64,000 nucleotides of DNA from Lachnospiraceae bacterium KGMB03038 (GCA_007361935.1 CP041667.1:722001-786000), one strand, 5' to 3'; shown: positions 25,675 to 35,226, counted from the stretch's first letter. Translations and numbers: made by a program. The notes: generated from the letters alone by a model not told the origin.

Positions 25675-27769
25675 AACCCGGCGTAAGCTGACCCGCGCCG
25701 AACGCAAACAGATCGAGGCAGCGATTGCCCGTGCCAACCGCACGGACAAAAAAGAGCAGTCCGCCCAGGACAGCATCCCCTATGAACGGATGTGGCCGGA
25801 CGGTATCTGCAAAGTGGCGGATGGCCGCTACACAAAAACCATCCAGTTCCAGGACATCAACTACCAGCTCAGCCAGAACGAGGACAAAGCGGCCATCTTC
25901 GAGGGCTGGTGTGATTTCCTCAACTACTTTGACAGCTCCATCCGGTTTCAGCTGTCCTTCTTGAATCTGGCAGCGTCCCAGGAGACTTTCGCCAACAGCA
26001 TCACCATCCCGCCCCAGGGGGACGACTTCGACCCGATCCGGGTGGAGTACACGCAGATGCTGCAAAACCAGCTGGCGCGTGGCAACAACGGCCTTATCAA
26101 AACCAAGTACCTGACCTTTTCCATCGAGGCGGACAGTATCCGCACCGCCAAGCCCCGGCTGGAGCGCATCGAGACCGATGTGCTGAACAACTTCAAGCGG
26201 CTGGGTGTCGCCGCCGAGGTATTGGACGGCAAAGCCCGGCTGGCCCAGCTGCACGCCATCTTCCACATGGACGAGCAGGTTCCGTTCCAGTTCGAGTGGG
26301 AATGGCTGCCCTCCAGCGGCCTTTCCACCAAGGACTTCATCGCTCCGTCTGGCTTCGAGTTCCGCACCGGCAAGCAGTTCCGCATGGGCAGGAAGTATGG
26401 GGCCGTCAGCTTCGTGCAGATTCTGGCCCCGGAGCTGAATGACCGGATGCTGGCGGACTTCCTGGATATGGAAAGCAGCCTGATCGTGAACCTGCACATC
26501 CAGTCGGTGGACCAGGTGAAGGCCATCAAGACGGTGAAACGGAAAATCACCGACCTGGACCGCAGCAAAATCGAGGAACAGAAAAAGGCTGTCCGCGCCG
26601 GATATGACATGGACATCATCCCCTCCGACCTTGCCACCTACGGCAACGAGGCCAAGAAGCTGTTGCAGGACCTGCAAAGCCGTAATGAGCGGATGTTCCT
26701 GGTGACGTTTCTGGTGTTGAACACGGCGGACACCCCCCGGCAGCTGGACAACAACATCTTCCAGGCGTCGAGTATCGCCCAGAAGCACAACTGCCAGCTG
26801 GTACGGCTGGATTTCCAGCAGGAGGAAGGCTTGATGTCCTCTTTGCCGCTGGGTTTGAACCAGATCGAGATCCAGCGCGGGCTGACCACCAGTTCTACCG
26901 CTATCTTTGTACCGTTCACGACGCAGGAACTTTTTCAGAATGGCAAAGAGGCGCTGTATTACGGCATCAATGCTCTTTCCAACAACCTCATCATGGTGGA
27001 TCGCAAGCTGCTGAAGAACCCCAACGGCCTGATTCTGGGCACGCCCGGTTCCGGCAAAAGTTTTTCGGCCAAGCGCGAGATTGCCAACTGTTTCCTGCTC
27101 ACCAGCGATGATGTCATCATCTGTGACCCGGAGGCCGAGTACGCCCCGCTGGTGGAACGTCTGCACGGGCAGGTCATTAAGATTTCGCCCACTTCCACCA
27201 ACTACATCAACCCGATGGACTTGAACCTGGACTATTCGGACGATGAAAGCCCGCTGTCCCTCAAGTCCGATTTTATTTTGTCACTGTGCGAGCTGATTGT
27301 GGGCGGTAAGGAAGGTTTGCAGCCGGTGCAGAAAACCATCATCGACCGCTGTGTGCGGCTGGTCTACCAGAACTATCTCAACGACCCCAGGCCGGAGAAT
27401 ATGCCGATTCTGGAGGATTTGTACGACCTGCTGCGGGCGCAGGACGAGAAGGAGGCCCAGTACATCGCCACGGCGCTGGAAATCTACGTCACGGGTTCTT
27501 TGAATGTGTTCAATCACAGGTCCAACGTCAATGTGCATAACCGCATCGTCTGTTACGACATCAAGGAATTGGGCAAACAGCTCAAGAAAATCGGGATGCT
27601 GGTTGTTCAGGATCAGGTCTGGAACCGTGTCACCATCAACCGGGCGGCCCACAAGTCCACCCGCTACTACATCGACGAGATGCACCTGCTGCTCAAGGAG
27701 GAACAGACTGCCGCCTACACGGTGGAGATCTGGAAGCGTTTTCGTAAATGGGGAGGAATCCCTACAGGT
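25616..27769 (+). CDS. virB4: VirB4-type ATPase, exon 1
   Basis: 718 codons from ATG 25616 (TTG 25622 is better spaced from AAGGAGG 25606-25612 and is an alternative). Walker A GTPGSGKS at about residues 475-482, RYYIDEMHLLL (Walker B region) near 685. The exon ends RFRKWGGIPTG with the codon GGT. Unspliced reading stops two codons later (27775), deleting the last 95 residues. Joining to 28109 gives GIPTG-ITQNVKDLL in frame and an 813-aa protein. Role: ATPase energising channel assembly and DNA transfer. Confidence 0.9.
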
Positions 27770-28108
27770 AAATGAATTTGTTCCGGGAAACGCTTGCGGA
27801 ACAAATTTTGCCGTCCTGGCCGAGATCGGCGTGTAGGCCAGGAGTATGAACGCGGAAGAAATCGGGAAGGGGGCAGCGCCCTGATCCGAGTGGAAGGCCG
27901 GACACAAAAAGCCGGTCACACGCAACGCATAGAAACTGAACCTCCATGATTAGGAGAATATAATGTTTCCACGAGGCCGCGTTGCCAGCCGATACGGGGA
28001 AACCCGTGGCAAAAAGATATGCTATGCTGGGCGTGAATGGACACGCCGCTGAAAATGGGCGAAAGCTCCAGAGGAATGGATAAAAAGCCATTCGCTAATC
28101 ACAATCAG
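27770..28108 (+). ncRNA. Group I intron (ORF-less, IA-like) interrupting virB4
   Basis: 339 nt, in frame-restoring position. Exon 1 ends in U (GGU) and the intron ends in G, as group I requires. Pairings I can trace: P1 extension AATTTGTTCCG/CGGAACAAATT; P2 CCTGGCC/GGCCAGG; P3 AACGCGG/CCGCGTT; P4 TCGG/CCGA; P5 GGGC/GCCC; P6 GGCCGG/CCGGTC; P7 GCATAG/CTATGC; P8 ACGGG/CCCGT; J8/7 AAAAAGATATG; P9 GGCGTG/CACGCC and a further GAATGG/CCATTC hairpin. Extra stems between P7 and P3 (GAAAC/GTTTC, CCTCC/GGAG) fit subgroup IA. No homing endonuclease. Confidence 0.85.
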
Positions 28109-28396
28109 ATTACTCAGAACGTGAAAGATCTTCTTGCGTCCCGCGAGGTAGAGAACATCTTCGAGAACTCCGACTTCGTGTATATGCTCAACCAGGCGGG
28201 CGGTGACCGACAGATTCTCGCCAAACAGTTGGGCATTTCACCGCACCAGCTGTCCTATGTGACCCATTCCGGCGAGGGCGAAGGGCTGCTGTTCTACGGT
28301 TCCACGATTTTGCCTTTCGTGGACCACTTCCCGAAAAACACCGAGCTGTACCGCATTATGACCACCAAACCCCAAGAAATAAAGGAGGCGGACTGA
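28109..28396 (+). CDS. virB4: VirB4-type ATPase, exon 2
   Basis: 95 residues: ITQNVKDLLASREVENIFENSDFVYMLNQAGGDRQILAKQLGIS...LLFYGSTILPFVDHFPKNTELYRIMTT, the conserved end of VirB4/TraE ATPases. An in-frame ATG upstream (28037) lies inside the intron and would add 24 intron-coded residues, so it is not a real start. Confidence 0.9.
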   Translation: MTQNVKDLLASREVENIFENSDFVYMLNQAGGDRQILAKQLGISPHQLSYVTHSGEGEGLLFYGSTILPFVDHFPKNTELYRIMTTKPQEIKEAD

Positions 28397-28398
28397 TT

Positions 28399-28779
28399 AT
28401 GAAACCCGAAATTCTGAACAATGACCACATGATGTTTTTGGACCGGGCGTTGGAGACCCAGCGCACCGCACTGCTGACGGCGATGGCCGACGCGGTTGCC
28501 GAGTGCCGCACGGCGGCAGACCAGGCGGCGGAGTTGACCGAGACCGGCGAGATCGGCCTGCTTCGGCTGGTGGAGATTCTGTGCGCCGCCAGGGTCCAGC
28601 GGGGCCAGACCGGCGGGGCCGTGCTGGAAGGCACCGAAGTCCAGATTCTGGCGGATGCGCTGGCCCAGCTTTACGCCTGCCTGACCGAGTGCCGCTTCGT
28701 GGGGCCGATGGGGCTGGCGGCCTATGCGGAGCTTTCCGGCATGATGGCCTCCCTCATGCTGGGAGAATGGTTTGATTAA
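28399..28779 (+). CDS. Conserved ICE protein of unknown function
   Basis: 126 aa, ATG at 28399, RBS AAAGGAGGCGG at 28381-28391. Helical, Ala/Glu/Leu-rich (LDRALETQRTALLTAMADAVAECRTAADQAAELTETGEIG), no membrane segment. Always-soluble small protein between VirB4 and the CHAP hydrolase, and overlapping the latter by 8 nt. No function recognised. Confidence 0.65.
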   Translation: MKPEILNNDHMMFLDRALETQRTALLTAMADAVAECRTAADQAAELTETGEIGLLRLVEILCAARVQRGQTGGAVLEGTEVQILADALAQLYACLTECRFVGPMGLAAYAELSGMMASLMLGEWFD

Positions 28780-30505
28780 GGAACCGCGCCTGCGCTTTAC
28801 GGAGGAAGAACGGGCGGACCCGGCATTGGAAAAACCCATCCGAAAGGCGGAAAAGGCCGCCGCCAAAGCGGACAAGGCGCAGGCAAAAATCCCGAAAAAG
28901 CAGGTCAAACGGACCGAGGTGGACCCCAAGACTGGCAAGGTCACAACCAAGCTGGTGCTGGAGGACAAGCCCAGGCCGCCCTCCAAGCTGTCCCATTCTC
29001 TGCGGGATGCGCCGGGCAATGCAGTGGCAGGCAAGATTCACCAGGAGATTCAGGAGTCCGAGGATGACAACGTGGGCGTGGAGAGCGCCCACAAGTCCGA
29101 GGAAGCCGTAGAGGCTGGTGTGCATCTGGTCCAGGAGGGCTACCGCAGCCACAAGCTGAAACCCTACCGCAAGGCCGCCCAGGCCGAGCGGCAGCTGGAA
29201 AAGGCCAACATCAATGCACTGTACCAGAAGTCGTTGCAGGACAATCCCCAGGCTGCGAGTAACCCGCTGTCCCGGTGGCAGCAGAAGCAGCAGATCAAAA
29301 AGCAGTACGCCGCTGCTAAACGGGCCGCGCAGTCCGGCGGGACCGCCGCCGGTGCCGCGCAAAAATCCGGCAAGGCAGCCAAAACGGTCAAAGAAAAGGC
29401 CCAGCAGGCCGGTGCCTATGTGATGCAGCACAAGAAAGGCTTCATCATGGTGCTGGCGATTTTCCTGCTGATCTGCCTGCTGCTCAACACTATGTCCTCC
29501 TGCTCCATGATGGCGCAGAGCATCGGTTCGATGATTTCCGGCACCACTTACCCTTCGGATGACCCGGAGCTGGTGGCGGTGGAAGCGGACTATGCAGCCA
29601 AGGAGGCCGCGTTGCAAGCCGAGATCGACAACATCGAGAGCAGCCATCCCGGCTATGACGAGTACCGCTATGACCTGGATATGATCGGCCACGACCCCCA
29701 CGAGCTGGCGGCCTACCTGTCTGCCGTCTTGCAGGGCTACACGCGAGCAAGTGCCCAGGCCGAGCTGGAGCGCATCTTCAATGCCCAGTACCAGCTGACG
29801 CTGACCGAGGAAGTGGAAGTACGCTACCGCACCGAGACCCGGACCGACAGCGAGGGCAACAGTTATACGGTCGAAGTCCCCTACAACTACTACATCTTAA
29901 ATGTGACCCTAGCCAGCAAGCCCATATCCTCTGTGGCTTCGGAGTTGTTGACGCCGGAGCAGCTGGAGATGTACCAGGTGTACCGGCAGACGCTGGGCAA
30001 CAAGCCGTTGATATTCGGCGGCGGTTCCGCCGACACCAGCGACTCCGAGAGCTTGGCCGGTGTGGAGTTTGTGAACGGCACCCGGCCCGGCAATCAGGCG
30101 GTGGTGGACATCGCCAAAAGCCAGGTGGGCAACGTGGGCGGTCAGCCCTATTGGAGCTGGTACGGCTTTACGTCCCGTGTGGAGTGGTGCGCTTGTTATG
30201 TGTCCTGGTGCTATGGTCAGATGGGGCTGTCCGAGCCGCGCTTTGCAGCCTGCCAGTCCCAGGGTATTCCGTGGTTCCAGTCACATGGACAATGGGGCGG
30301 GCGGGACTACGCCAACATCGCCCCCGGCGACGCCATCTTCTTCGATTGGGACCTGGATGGGAGTGCCGACCATGTGGGCATCGTGGTGGGCACCGACGGC
30401 AGCCGGGTCTACACCGTGGAAGGTAATTCCGGCGACGCCTGCAAGATTAAAAGCTACTCACTCACTTATGAGTGCATCAAGGGCTACGGCCTGATGAACT
30501 GGTAA
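28772..30505 (+). CDS. CHAP-domain peptidoglycan hydrolase of the T4SS (VirB1-like)
   Basis: 577 aa. Long basic cytoplasmic N-terminus (Lys/Ala-rich, about 1-215), one membrane helix (FIMVLAIFLLICLLLNTM, about 227-244), a helical external stalk, and a C-terminal CHAP domain with catalytic Cys in VEWCACYVSWCYGQMG and His in SADHVGIVVGTDG. Gram-positive conjugation systems use such enzymes to open the wall. The N-terminal cytoplasmic extension may contact VirB4/VirD4, by inference. Confidence 0.85.
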   Translation: MIKEPRLRFTEEERADPALEKPIRKAEKAAAKADKAQAKIPKKQVKRTEVDPKTGKVTTKLVLEDKPRPPSKLSHSLRDAPGNAVAGKIHQEIQESEDDNVGVESAHKSEEAVEAGVHLVQEGYRSHKLKPYRKAAQAERQLEKANINALYQKSLQDNPQAASNPLSRWQQKQQIKKQYAAAKRAAQSGGTAAGAAQKSGKAAKTVKEKAQQAGAYVMQHKKGFIMVLAIFLLICLLLNTMSSCSMMAQSIGSMISGTTYPSDDPELVAVEADYAAKEAALQAEIDNIESSHPGYDEYRYDLDMIGHDPHELAAYLSAVLQGYTRASAQAELERIFNAQYQLTLTEEVEVRYRTETRTDSEGNSYTVEVPYNYYILNVTLASKPISSVASELLTPEQLEMYQVYRQTLGNKPLIFGGGSADTSDSESLAGVEFVNGTRPGNQAVVDIAKSQVGNVGGQPYWSWYGFTSRVEWCACYVSWCYGQMGLSEPRFAACQSQGIPWFQSHGQWGGRDYANIAPGDAIFFDWDLDGSADHVGIVVGTDGSRVYTVEGNSGDACKIKSYSLTYECIKGYGLMNW

Positions 30506-30519
30506 ATTTCTGCGGAGGT

Positions 30520-31248
30520 ATAAAACTGAATATTGTATCTTTTGGGGGCGGCACGAACAGTGCCGCCCTTTTGGTTGGGCTTCATCAGCATGGGATTCCC
30601 GTTGACCTCATCACCTTTGCGGACACCGGGGCGGAGCATCCACACACCTACCGCTTCCTGGAAACCATGAACCAGTGGCTGCGTGAACATGAGATGCCGC
30701 CCATTACGGTGGTGGAAAAGATGGACCGTAACGGCAACCGGCTGACATTGGAAACCGAGTGCCTGCGTTCCTGTACACTGCCCTCCATCGCCTACGGCTT
30801 CAAGCGGTGTTCCCAGAAGCATAAGGTTGGGCCGCAGGAAAAATTCTGCAACCACCATCCGCAATGCCGCGCTGTGTGGCAGTCCGGGAACCGGGTCACG
30901 CGGTTTATCGGCTACGATGCTGGGGAGCGGAAACGGTATGAACATTCCAGAAAATTCAATGAGGCGGACAAAAAGTATAAGAACCGCTATCCGCTGATTG
31001 AGGACTGGCACTGGACGCGGGACGATTGTATCCGGGCAATTCAGGAGGCGGGTTTGCCTCTGCCCGGCAAATCGTCCTGCTTTTTCTGCCCCAGTATGAA
31101 GCGCAACGAAGTAGAAGCCCTGAAACGGCAGCACCCCGACCTGTATCGTCGGGCGCTTGCCATCGAGGAAAATGCAATGCCCCATCTCAAGACCGTCAAG
31201 GGATTGGGGCGCAACTACGCTTGGAAAGAGCGATATGGAATGGAGTGA
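30520..31248 (+). CDS. PAPS reductase/DndC-like ATP-pyrophosphatase protein
   Basis: About 242 aa. SFGGGTNSAALL is the PP-loop of the PAPS reductase/ATP sulfurylase superfamily (SGGxDS type, here GGGTNS); CSQKHK, C-x2-C in SSCFFCPSMKRNE and the C-terminal basic region are typical. Start is odd: GGAGG at 30514-30518 points to ATAAAACTG (30520-30528), where ATA stands in the place expected for ATG; CTG at 30526 could initiate. An in-frame ATG at 30472 inside the CHAP gene is less likely. Function in ICEs unknown; sulfur transfer or nucleotide chemistry are possible. Confidence 0.72.
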   Translation: MKLNIVSFGGGTNSAALLVGLHQHGIPVDLITFADTGAEHPHTYRFLETMNQWLREHEMPPITVVEKMDRNGNRLTLETECLRSCTLPSIAYGFKRCSQKHKVGPQEKFCNHHPQCRAVWQSGNRVTRFIGYDAGERKRYEHSRKFNEADKKYKNRYPLIEDWHWTRDDCIRAIQEAGLPLPGKSSCFFCPSMKRNEVEALKRQHPDLYRRALAIEENAMPHLKTVKGLGRNYAWKERYGME

Positions 31249-31254
31249 TTGATT

Positions 31255-31509
31255 ATGGCTAAGAACAAAATCGAGCGCATCGACCAGGAGATTGCCAAGA
31301 CCCGCGAGAAGATCGCGGAGCAGCAGGAAAAGCTGAAGGCCCTGGAAGCGCAGAAAACCGAGGCGGAGAACCTGGAAATCGTCCAGATGGTGCGCGCCCT
31401 GCGCATGACCCCGGCCCAGCTGAGCGCCATGCTCGCTGGCGGCATGGTGCCCGGCCAGGACGCGATTCCCGCCGATTCCGAACAGGAGGACATGACCCAT
31501 GAAGAATAA
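31255..31509 (+). CDS. DUF4315 family protein
   Basis: 84 aa from ATG 31255 (TTG 31249 possible). N-terminal coiled coil KIERIDQEIAKTREKIAEQQEKLKALEAQKTEAENLEIVQMVRALRMTPAQLSAML is the DUF4315 family of ICE proteins. Overlaps the next gene by 11 nt. Probably a small structural or regulatory partner of the DUF4366 protein that always follows it. Confidence 0.8.
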   Translation: MAKNKIERIDQEIAKTREKIAEQQEKLKALEAQKTEAENLEIVQMVRALRMTPAQLSAMLAGGMVPGQDAIPADSEQEDMTHEE

Positions 31510-32266
31510 GAAGATTTTCAGAACCCTTGCCGCCCTCTGCACCTGCCTGATGCTGATGGGCGGCTTTTCTGTGACCGCCTTTGCCCAGGGCACGGACCCC
31601 GCGCCGACGGCTACCCCTGCGGCGGACGCCACCAATGACAGCAATGTGGTGGTGGAGGAAACCGAGGACAGCCCGCCGCTGACCCCGGAAGGCAACGCCG
31701 CCCTGGTGGATGATTTTGGCGGCAACAAGCAGCTCATCACCGTCACCACCAAGGCGGGCAACTACTTCTACATCCTCATTGACCGTGCCAACGAGGATAA
31801 GGAGACCGCCGTCCACTTCTTAAACCAGGTGGATGAGGCTGATTTGGAGGCACTCATGGAGGACGGCCAGACCACAGAGGAAACCCCTGCCGTCTGCAAC
31901 TGTACGGAGAAGTGTGCGGCGGGCGCGGTGAATACGGCTTGTCCGGTCTGCGCCGTGGATATGGCGGGCTGCACGGGCCAGGAGCCGGAACCCACACCCG
32001 ACCCGGAGACGGAACCTGAGCCGGAAACCGAACCGGCAGGACTGAATCCGGCGTTCTTGCTGGTGGTGCTGGCCGCGCTGGGTGGCATCGGTGCGCTGGT
32101 CTACTTCAAATTCATCAAGCAGAAGCCCAAGACCAAGGGCAGCGATGACCTGGATGATTACGACTACGGCGCAGATGAAGAACTCCCGGAGGATGAGACC
32201 TGGGAGACCGAGCCGGAGGAAGCTGACGGGGGCGGCGACGAGGAAAGCGAGGGCAAGACGGATTGA
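31499..32266 (+). CDS. DUF4366 membrane protein
   Basis: 255 aa. Signal peptide (residues 1-29, cleavage near AFA-Q), an external domain with the conserved NGNAALVDDFGGNKQ-like stretch and a six-Cys cluster (CNCTEKCAAGAVNTACPVCAVDMAGC), Pro/Glu-rich linker, a membrane helix (about 183-205) and an acidic cytoplasmic tail. Architecture matches DUF4366 of Firmicutes ICEs: a membrane-spanning, probably cell-surface, transfer accessory protein. Confidence 0.8.
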   Translation: MKNKKIFRTLAALCTCLMLMGGFSVTAFAQGTDPAPTATPAADATNDSNVVVEETEDSPPLTPEGNAALVDDFGGNKQLITVTTKAGNYFYILIDRANEDKETAVHFLNQVDEADLEALMEDGQTTEETPAVCNCTEKCAAGAVNTACPVCAVDMAGCTGQEPEPTPDPETEPEPETEPAGLNPAFLLVVLAALGGIGALVYFKFIKQKPKTKGSDDLDDYDYGADEELPEDETWETEPEEADGGGDEESEGKTD

Positions 32267-32463
32267 CCCGCTTCACCGACAGCCCTTTTGAACCCATGAT
32301 GACGCGCAGGCCGGAGGGCGGGAAGGCAGCTTCCCGTCCTCCCTCTTTATCTCCCGGCCACCCCTGTTATGGCTGCGGAAACTACCGCCCCGGCCAGCCC
32401 TGCGTGGGATTCTGCCACAAGGAGCTGACCGCATGGCTGCGCGAAAGGAGAAAAGCAAAATGA
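32263..32463 (+). CDS. Small cysteine-containing ICE protein
   Basis: 66 aa from a TTG at 32263 that overlaps the previous stop. Contains CYGCGNYRPGQPCVGFCHKEL, a four-Cys motif able to bind metal. No family name recognised. Composition is Arg/Pro-rich. Position between DUF4366 and the next membrane protein, and overlap at both ends, support it being real. Confidence 0.5.
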   Translation: MTRFTDSPFEPMMTRRPEGGKAASRPPSLSPGHPCYGCGNYRPGQPCVGFCHKELTAWLRERRKAK

Positions 32464-33146
32464 ACCCTTTTATTCAATTTCTCATTGTGTTCGACCTGAT
32501 CTGTTTCGGCGTCTACTTTGGTGGTGACATCTTTTGCACAGCGCTCGCCAAGATGCGCAAAAACCCGGACCAGAAAGACCCCTATGAATTTGAGGTGGAG
32601 GACGAACCCGCTGAACCGCCTCTGTCCATTGACGCCATCCGCCACCTGTTTCGTGGCGAGGTCCACGATTTTGTCCGAAACAAACTTCTGCCCAGCGGAC
32701 AGGAGACGCTTTCCGCCCTGACCGAGCCGGAGCAGACGGCGGCCCGGTTCCTGTTCTGCGCCCTGATTGGCTATCTCAAAGAGGAAGCCCCGATGGATGA
32801 GCAGAGCTTTCCGATGGTAATGGAGATGCTGAACTACGCCGAGGGCGCGAAAGAGGACGGCGACAAGGACGTGATCGACATTCTGATGGAAGAAACCGCC
32901 GCCCGGACACATCTGCGCGAGGAATATTTCAGCGATTACCGCCGTTACCAGCTCATGCAGGTGAACAAGGAGCGTGTGCTGCTGGCCTGCCGGGTCATCA
33001 TCAACGACCTGCTGGGCGAGATGTACCGCTATGATTACCATGTCGGCTATGACTGCCTTCTGGACGATGGCAACAGCGTTTCCAGAAAGCTGAAAAAATC
33101 CAACGAAGAAATGGAGGTTGAGGAAAATGCGCCTTGTGATCGCTGA
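32460..33146 (+). CDS. Membrane-anchored hypothetical ICE protein
   Basis: 228 aa from ATG 32460 (GGAG at 32447-32450). N-terminal membrane helix (FIQFLIVFDLICFGVYFGGDIF) then a soluble alpha-helical domain with many acidic residues. No recognised family. Overlaps the topoisomerase start by 20 nt. Confidence 0.6.
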   Translation: MNPFIQFLIVFDLICFGVYFGGDIFCTALAKMRKNPDQKDPYEFEVEDEPAEPPLSIDAIRHLFRGEVHDFVRNKLLPSGQETLSALTEPEQTAARFLFCALIGYLKEEAPMDEQSFPMVMEMLNYAEGAKEDGDKDVIDILMEETAARTHLREEYFSDYRRYQLMQVNKERVLLACRVIINDLLGEMYRYDYHVGYDCLLDDGNSVSRKLKKSNEEMEVEENAPCDR

Positions 33147-35226
33147 GAAGCCCTCAGTCGCAAAATCCCTGGCCGCCGTGCTGGGCGCTACCACCCGAAA
33201 GGACGGCTACCTGGAGGGCGGCGGCTGGCTGGTGAGCTGGTGCCTGGGGCACCTGGCCGGGTTGGCCGATGCCGCCACCTATAACCCTGACTACGCCAAG
33301 TGGCGCTATGATGACCTGCCGATTTTGCCGGAGACCTGGCGCTTCACCATCGCCAAGGACAAACGGGATCAGTTCGATGTGCTGCGTACCCTGCTGCGGC
33401 GGGAGGACGTGACCGAAGTGGTCAACGCCTGCGATGCCGGGCGCGAAGGTGAGTTGATTTTCCGCACCGTCTACTGTCTGGCGGGCTGCACCAAGCCCAT
33501 ACGCCGGTTGTGGATCTCCAGCATGGAGGATTCCGCCATCCGGGAGGGCTTTGCCAACCTGCGCCCCGGTGCGGACTATGACGGGCTGCACCAGGCGGCC
33601 CTCTGTCGTGCCAAGGCGGACTGGCTTGTTGGTATCAACGCCACCCGGCTGTTTTCGGTGCTGTACCACCGCACCCTCAACATTGGCCGCGTTATGTCCC
33701 CGACGCTGGCCCTCATTGTCCAACGGGAGGCCGAGATCGACGCCTTCAAGCCGGTGCCGTTTTATACGGTACAGTTGGACCTGCCCGGCTTTACCGCTGC
33801 CAGCTCTCGGATGGACAATAAAGGCACTGCCGAGCAACTGCGGCAAGTCTGCGAGGGCGGCATGGCCACGGTCAAACAGGTGGAACGCAAGGACAAAACC
33901 GAGAAGCCGCCCGCCCTCTACGACCTGACAACACTCCAGCGGGACGCCAATCGCTTGCTGGGCTTCACGGCGCAGCAGACATTGGATTACCTGCAAAACC
34001 TCTATGAAAAGAAGCTCTGCACCTATCCCCGGACGGACAGCCGCTACCTGACTTCCGACATGGCCGAGGGCCTGCCGGTGCTGGTGAATCTGGTCGCCAA
34101 CGCCATGCCGTTCCGCAAGGGCATCGCCATTTCCTGCGATGCGGCGGTGGTCATCAACGACAAGAAAGTGTCCGACCACCATGCCGTGATCCCCACCCGC
34201 AACATCCGGGAGGCGGACTTATCTGCTTTGCCTGTGGGCGAACGGGCAATTCTGGAGCTGGTGGCCCTGCGCCTGTTGTGCGCGGTGGCCCCGCCCTATA
34301 CCTACGCCGAGACCGCTGTCACGGTGGAGTGCGATGGCGCGGAGTTCACCGCCAAAGGCCGCACGGTGAAGCAGCCCGGCTGGCGGGAACTGGACGCCGC
34401 TTACCGCGCCAGCATGAAAAATGCGGAGCCGGATAAGGACACCGAGGACAAGTCGCTGCCGGAATTGGCTGAGGGCCAGGCGCTGCCGGTCGCCGGTGCC
34501 GCCGTCAAGGAAGGAAAAACCAGCCCACCCAAACATTTTTCGGAAGATACGCTTCTTGCAGCGATGGAGACCGCCGGTGCCAAAGATATGCCGGAGGATG
34601 CCGAGCGCAAAGGTCTCGGCACCCCCGCCACCCGCGCCGGGATTTTAGAAAAGCTGGTGTCCACCGGCTTTCTGGAACGAAAAAAGAGCAAGAAAACCGT
34701 GCAGCTGATACCGTCCCACGATGCAGTGTCCCTTATCACAGTATTGCCGGAGCAGCTGCAATCCCCGCTGCTGACCGCCGACTGGGAGTACCGGCTGGGC
34801 GAAATCGAGCGCGGCGAGCTGGCCCCGGAGGACTTCATGGACGGGATCTGCGCCATGCTGAAAGAACTGGTGGGAACTTATCAGGTCATCAAAGGCAGCG
34901 AGTACCTGTTCACCCCGCCCCGCGAGGTGGTGGGTAAATGTCCCCGCTGCGGCGGCGAGGTTGCAGAAACGCAAAAGGGCTTCTTCTGCCAGGAGAAATC
35001 TTGCAAATTTGCCATCTGGAAAAACAGCAAGTGGTGGGCCGCGAAGCGCAAACAGCCCACCAAGACTATTGTGGCGGCGCTGCTGCAAGATGGTCGCGCC
35101 CGTGTGACCGGGCTGCACTCCGAAAAGAGCGGCAAAACCTACGACGCCACCGTTGTCCTGGAGGATACCGGCCAGTACGTCAACTTCAAGCTGGACTTTG
35201 ACCGGCAGAAAGGCGGCGGCAAATGA
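33127..35226 (+). CDS. topB: DNA topoisomerase III (type IA)
   Basis: 699 aa from ATG 33127 (in-frame TTG 33118 possible). N-terminal Toprim (LVIAEKPSVAKSLA...ACDAGREGELIF) and the catalytic Tyr at about residue 300 in CTYPRTDSRYL. C-terminal four-Cys zinc finger (CPRCGGEV...CQEKSCKF). ICE-encoded TopB/TraE-like enzymes resolve DNA during transfer or circle replication. Confidence 0.93.
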   Translation: MRLVIAEKPSVAKSLAAVLGATTRKDGYLEGGGWLVSWCLGHLAGLADAATYNPDYAKWRYDDLPILPETWRFTIAKDKRDQFDVLRTLLRREDVTEVVNACDAGREGELIFRTVYCLAGCTKPIRRLWISSMEDSAIREGFANLRPGADYDGLHQAALCRAKADWLVGINATRLFSVLYHRTLNIGRVMSPTLALIVQREAEIDAFKPVPFYTVQLDLPGFTAASSRMDNKGTAEQLRQVCEGGMATVKQVERKDKTEKPPALYDLTTLQRDANRLLGFTAQQTLDYLQNLYEKKLCTYPRTDSRYLTSDMAEGLPVLVNLVANAMPFRKGIAISCDAAVVINDKKVSDHHAVIPTRNIREADLSALPVGERAILELVALRLLCAVAPPYTYAETAVTVECDGAEFTAKGRTVKQPGWRELDAAYRASMKNAEPDKDTEDKSLPELAEGQALPVAGAAVKEGKTSPPKHFSEDTLLAAMETAGAKDMPEDAERKGLGTPATRAGILEKLVSTGFLERKKSKKTVQLIPSHDAVSLITVLPEQLQSPLLTADWEYRLGEIERGELAPEDFMDGICAMLKELVGTYQVIKGSEYLFTPPREVVGKCPRCGGEVAETQKGFFCQEKSCKFAIWKNSKWWAAKRKQPTKTIVAALLQDGRARVTGLHSEKSGKTYDATVVLEDTGQYVNFKLDFDRQKGGGK

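Noticed and set aside
25532..27166. 544-aa minus-strand frame opposite virB4
   Set aside because: Antisense shadow of a GC-rich gene; no domain and no RBS.
27770..28108. virB4 insert as a group II fragment or IS remnant
   Set aside because: No GUGYG start, no domain V, no inverted ends or target duplication; group I pairings explain it fully.
28037..28396. Separate small gene starting inside the virB4 insert
   Set aside because: Its first 24 residues come from the intron RNA and lack an RBS; from 28109 it is the VirB4 C-terminus.
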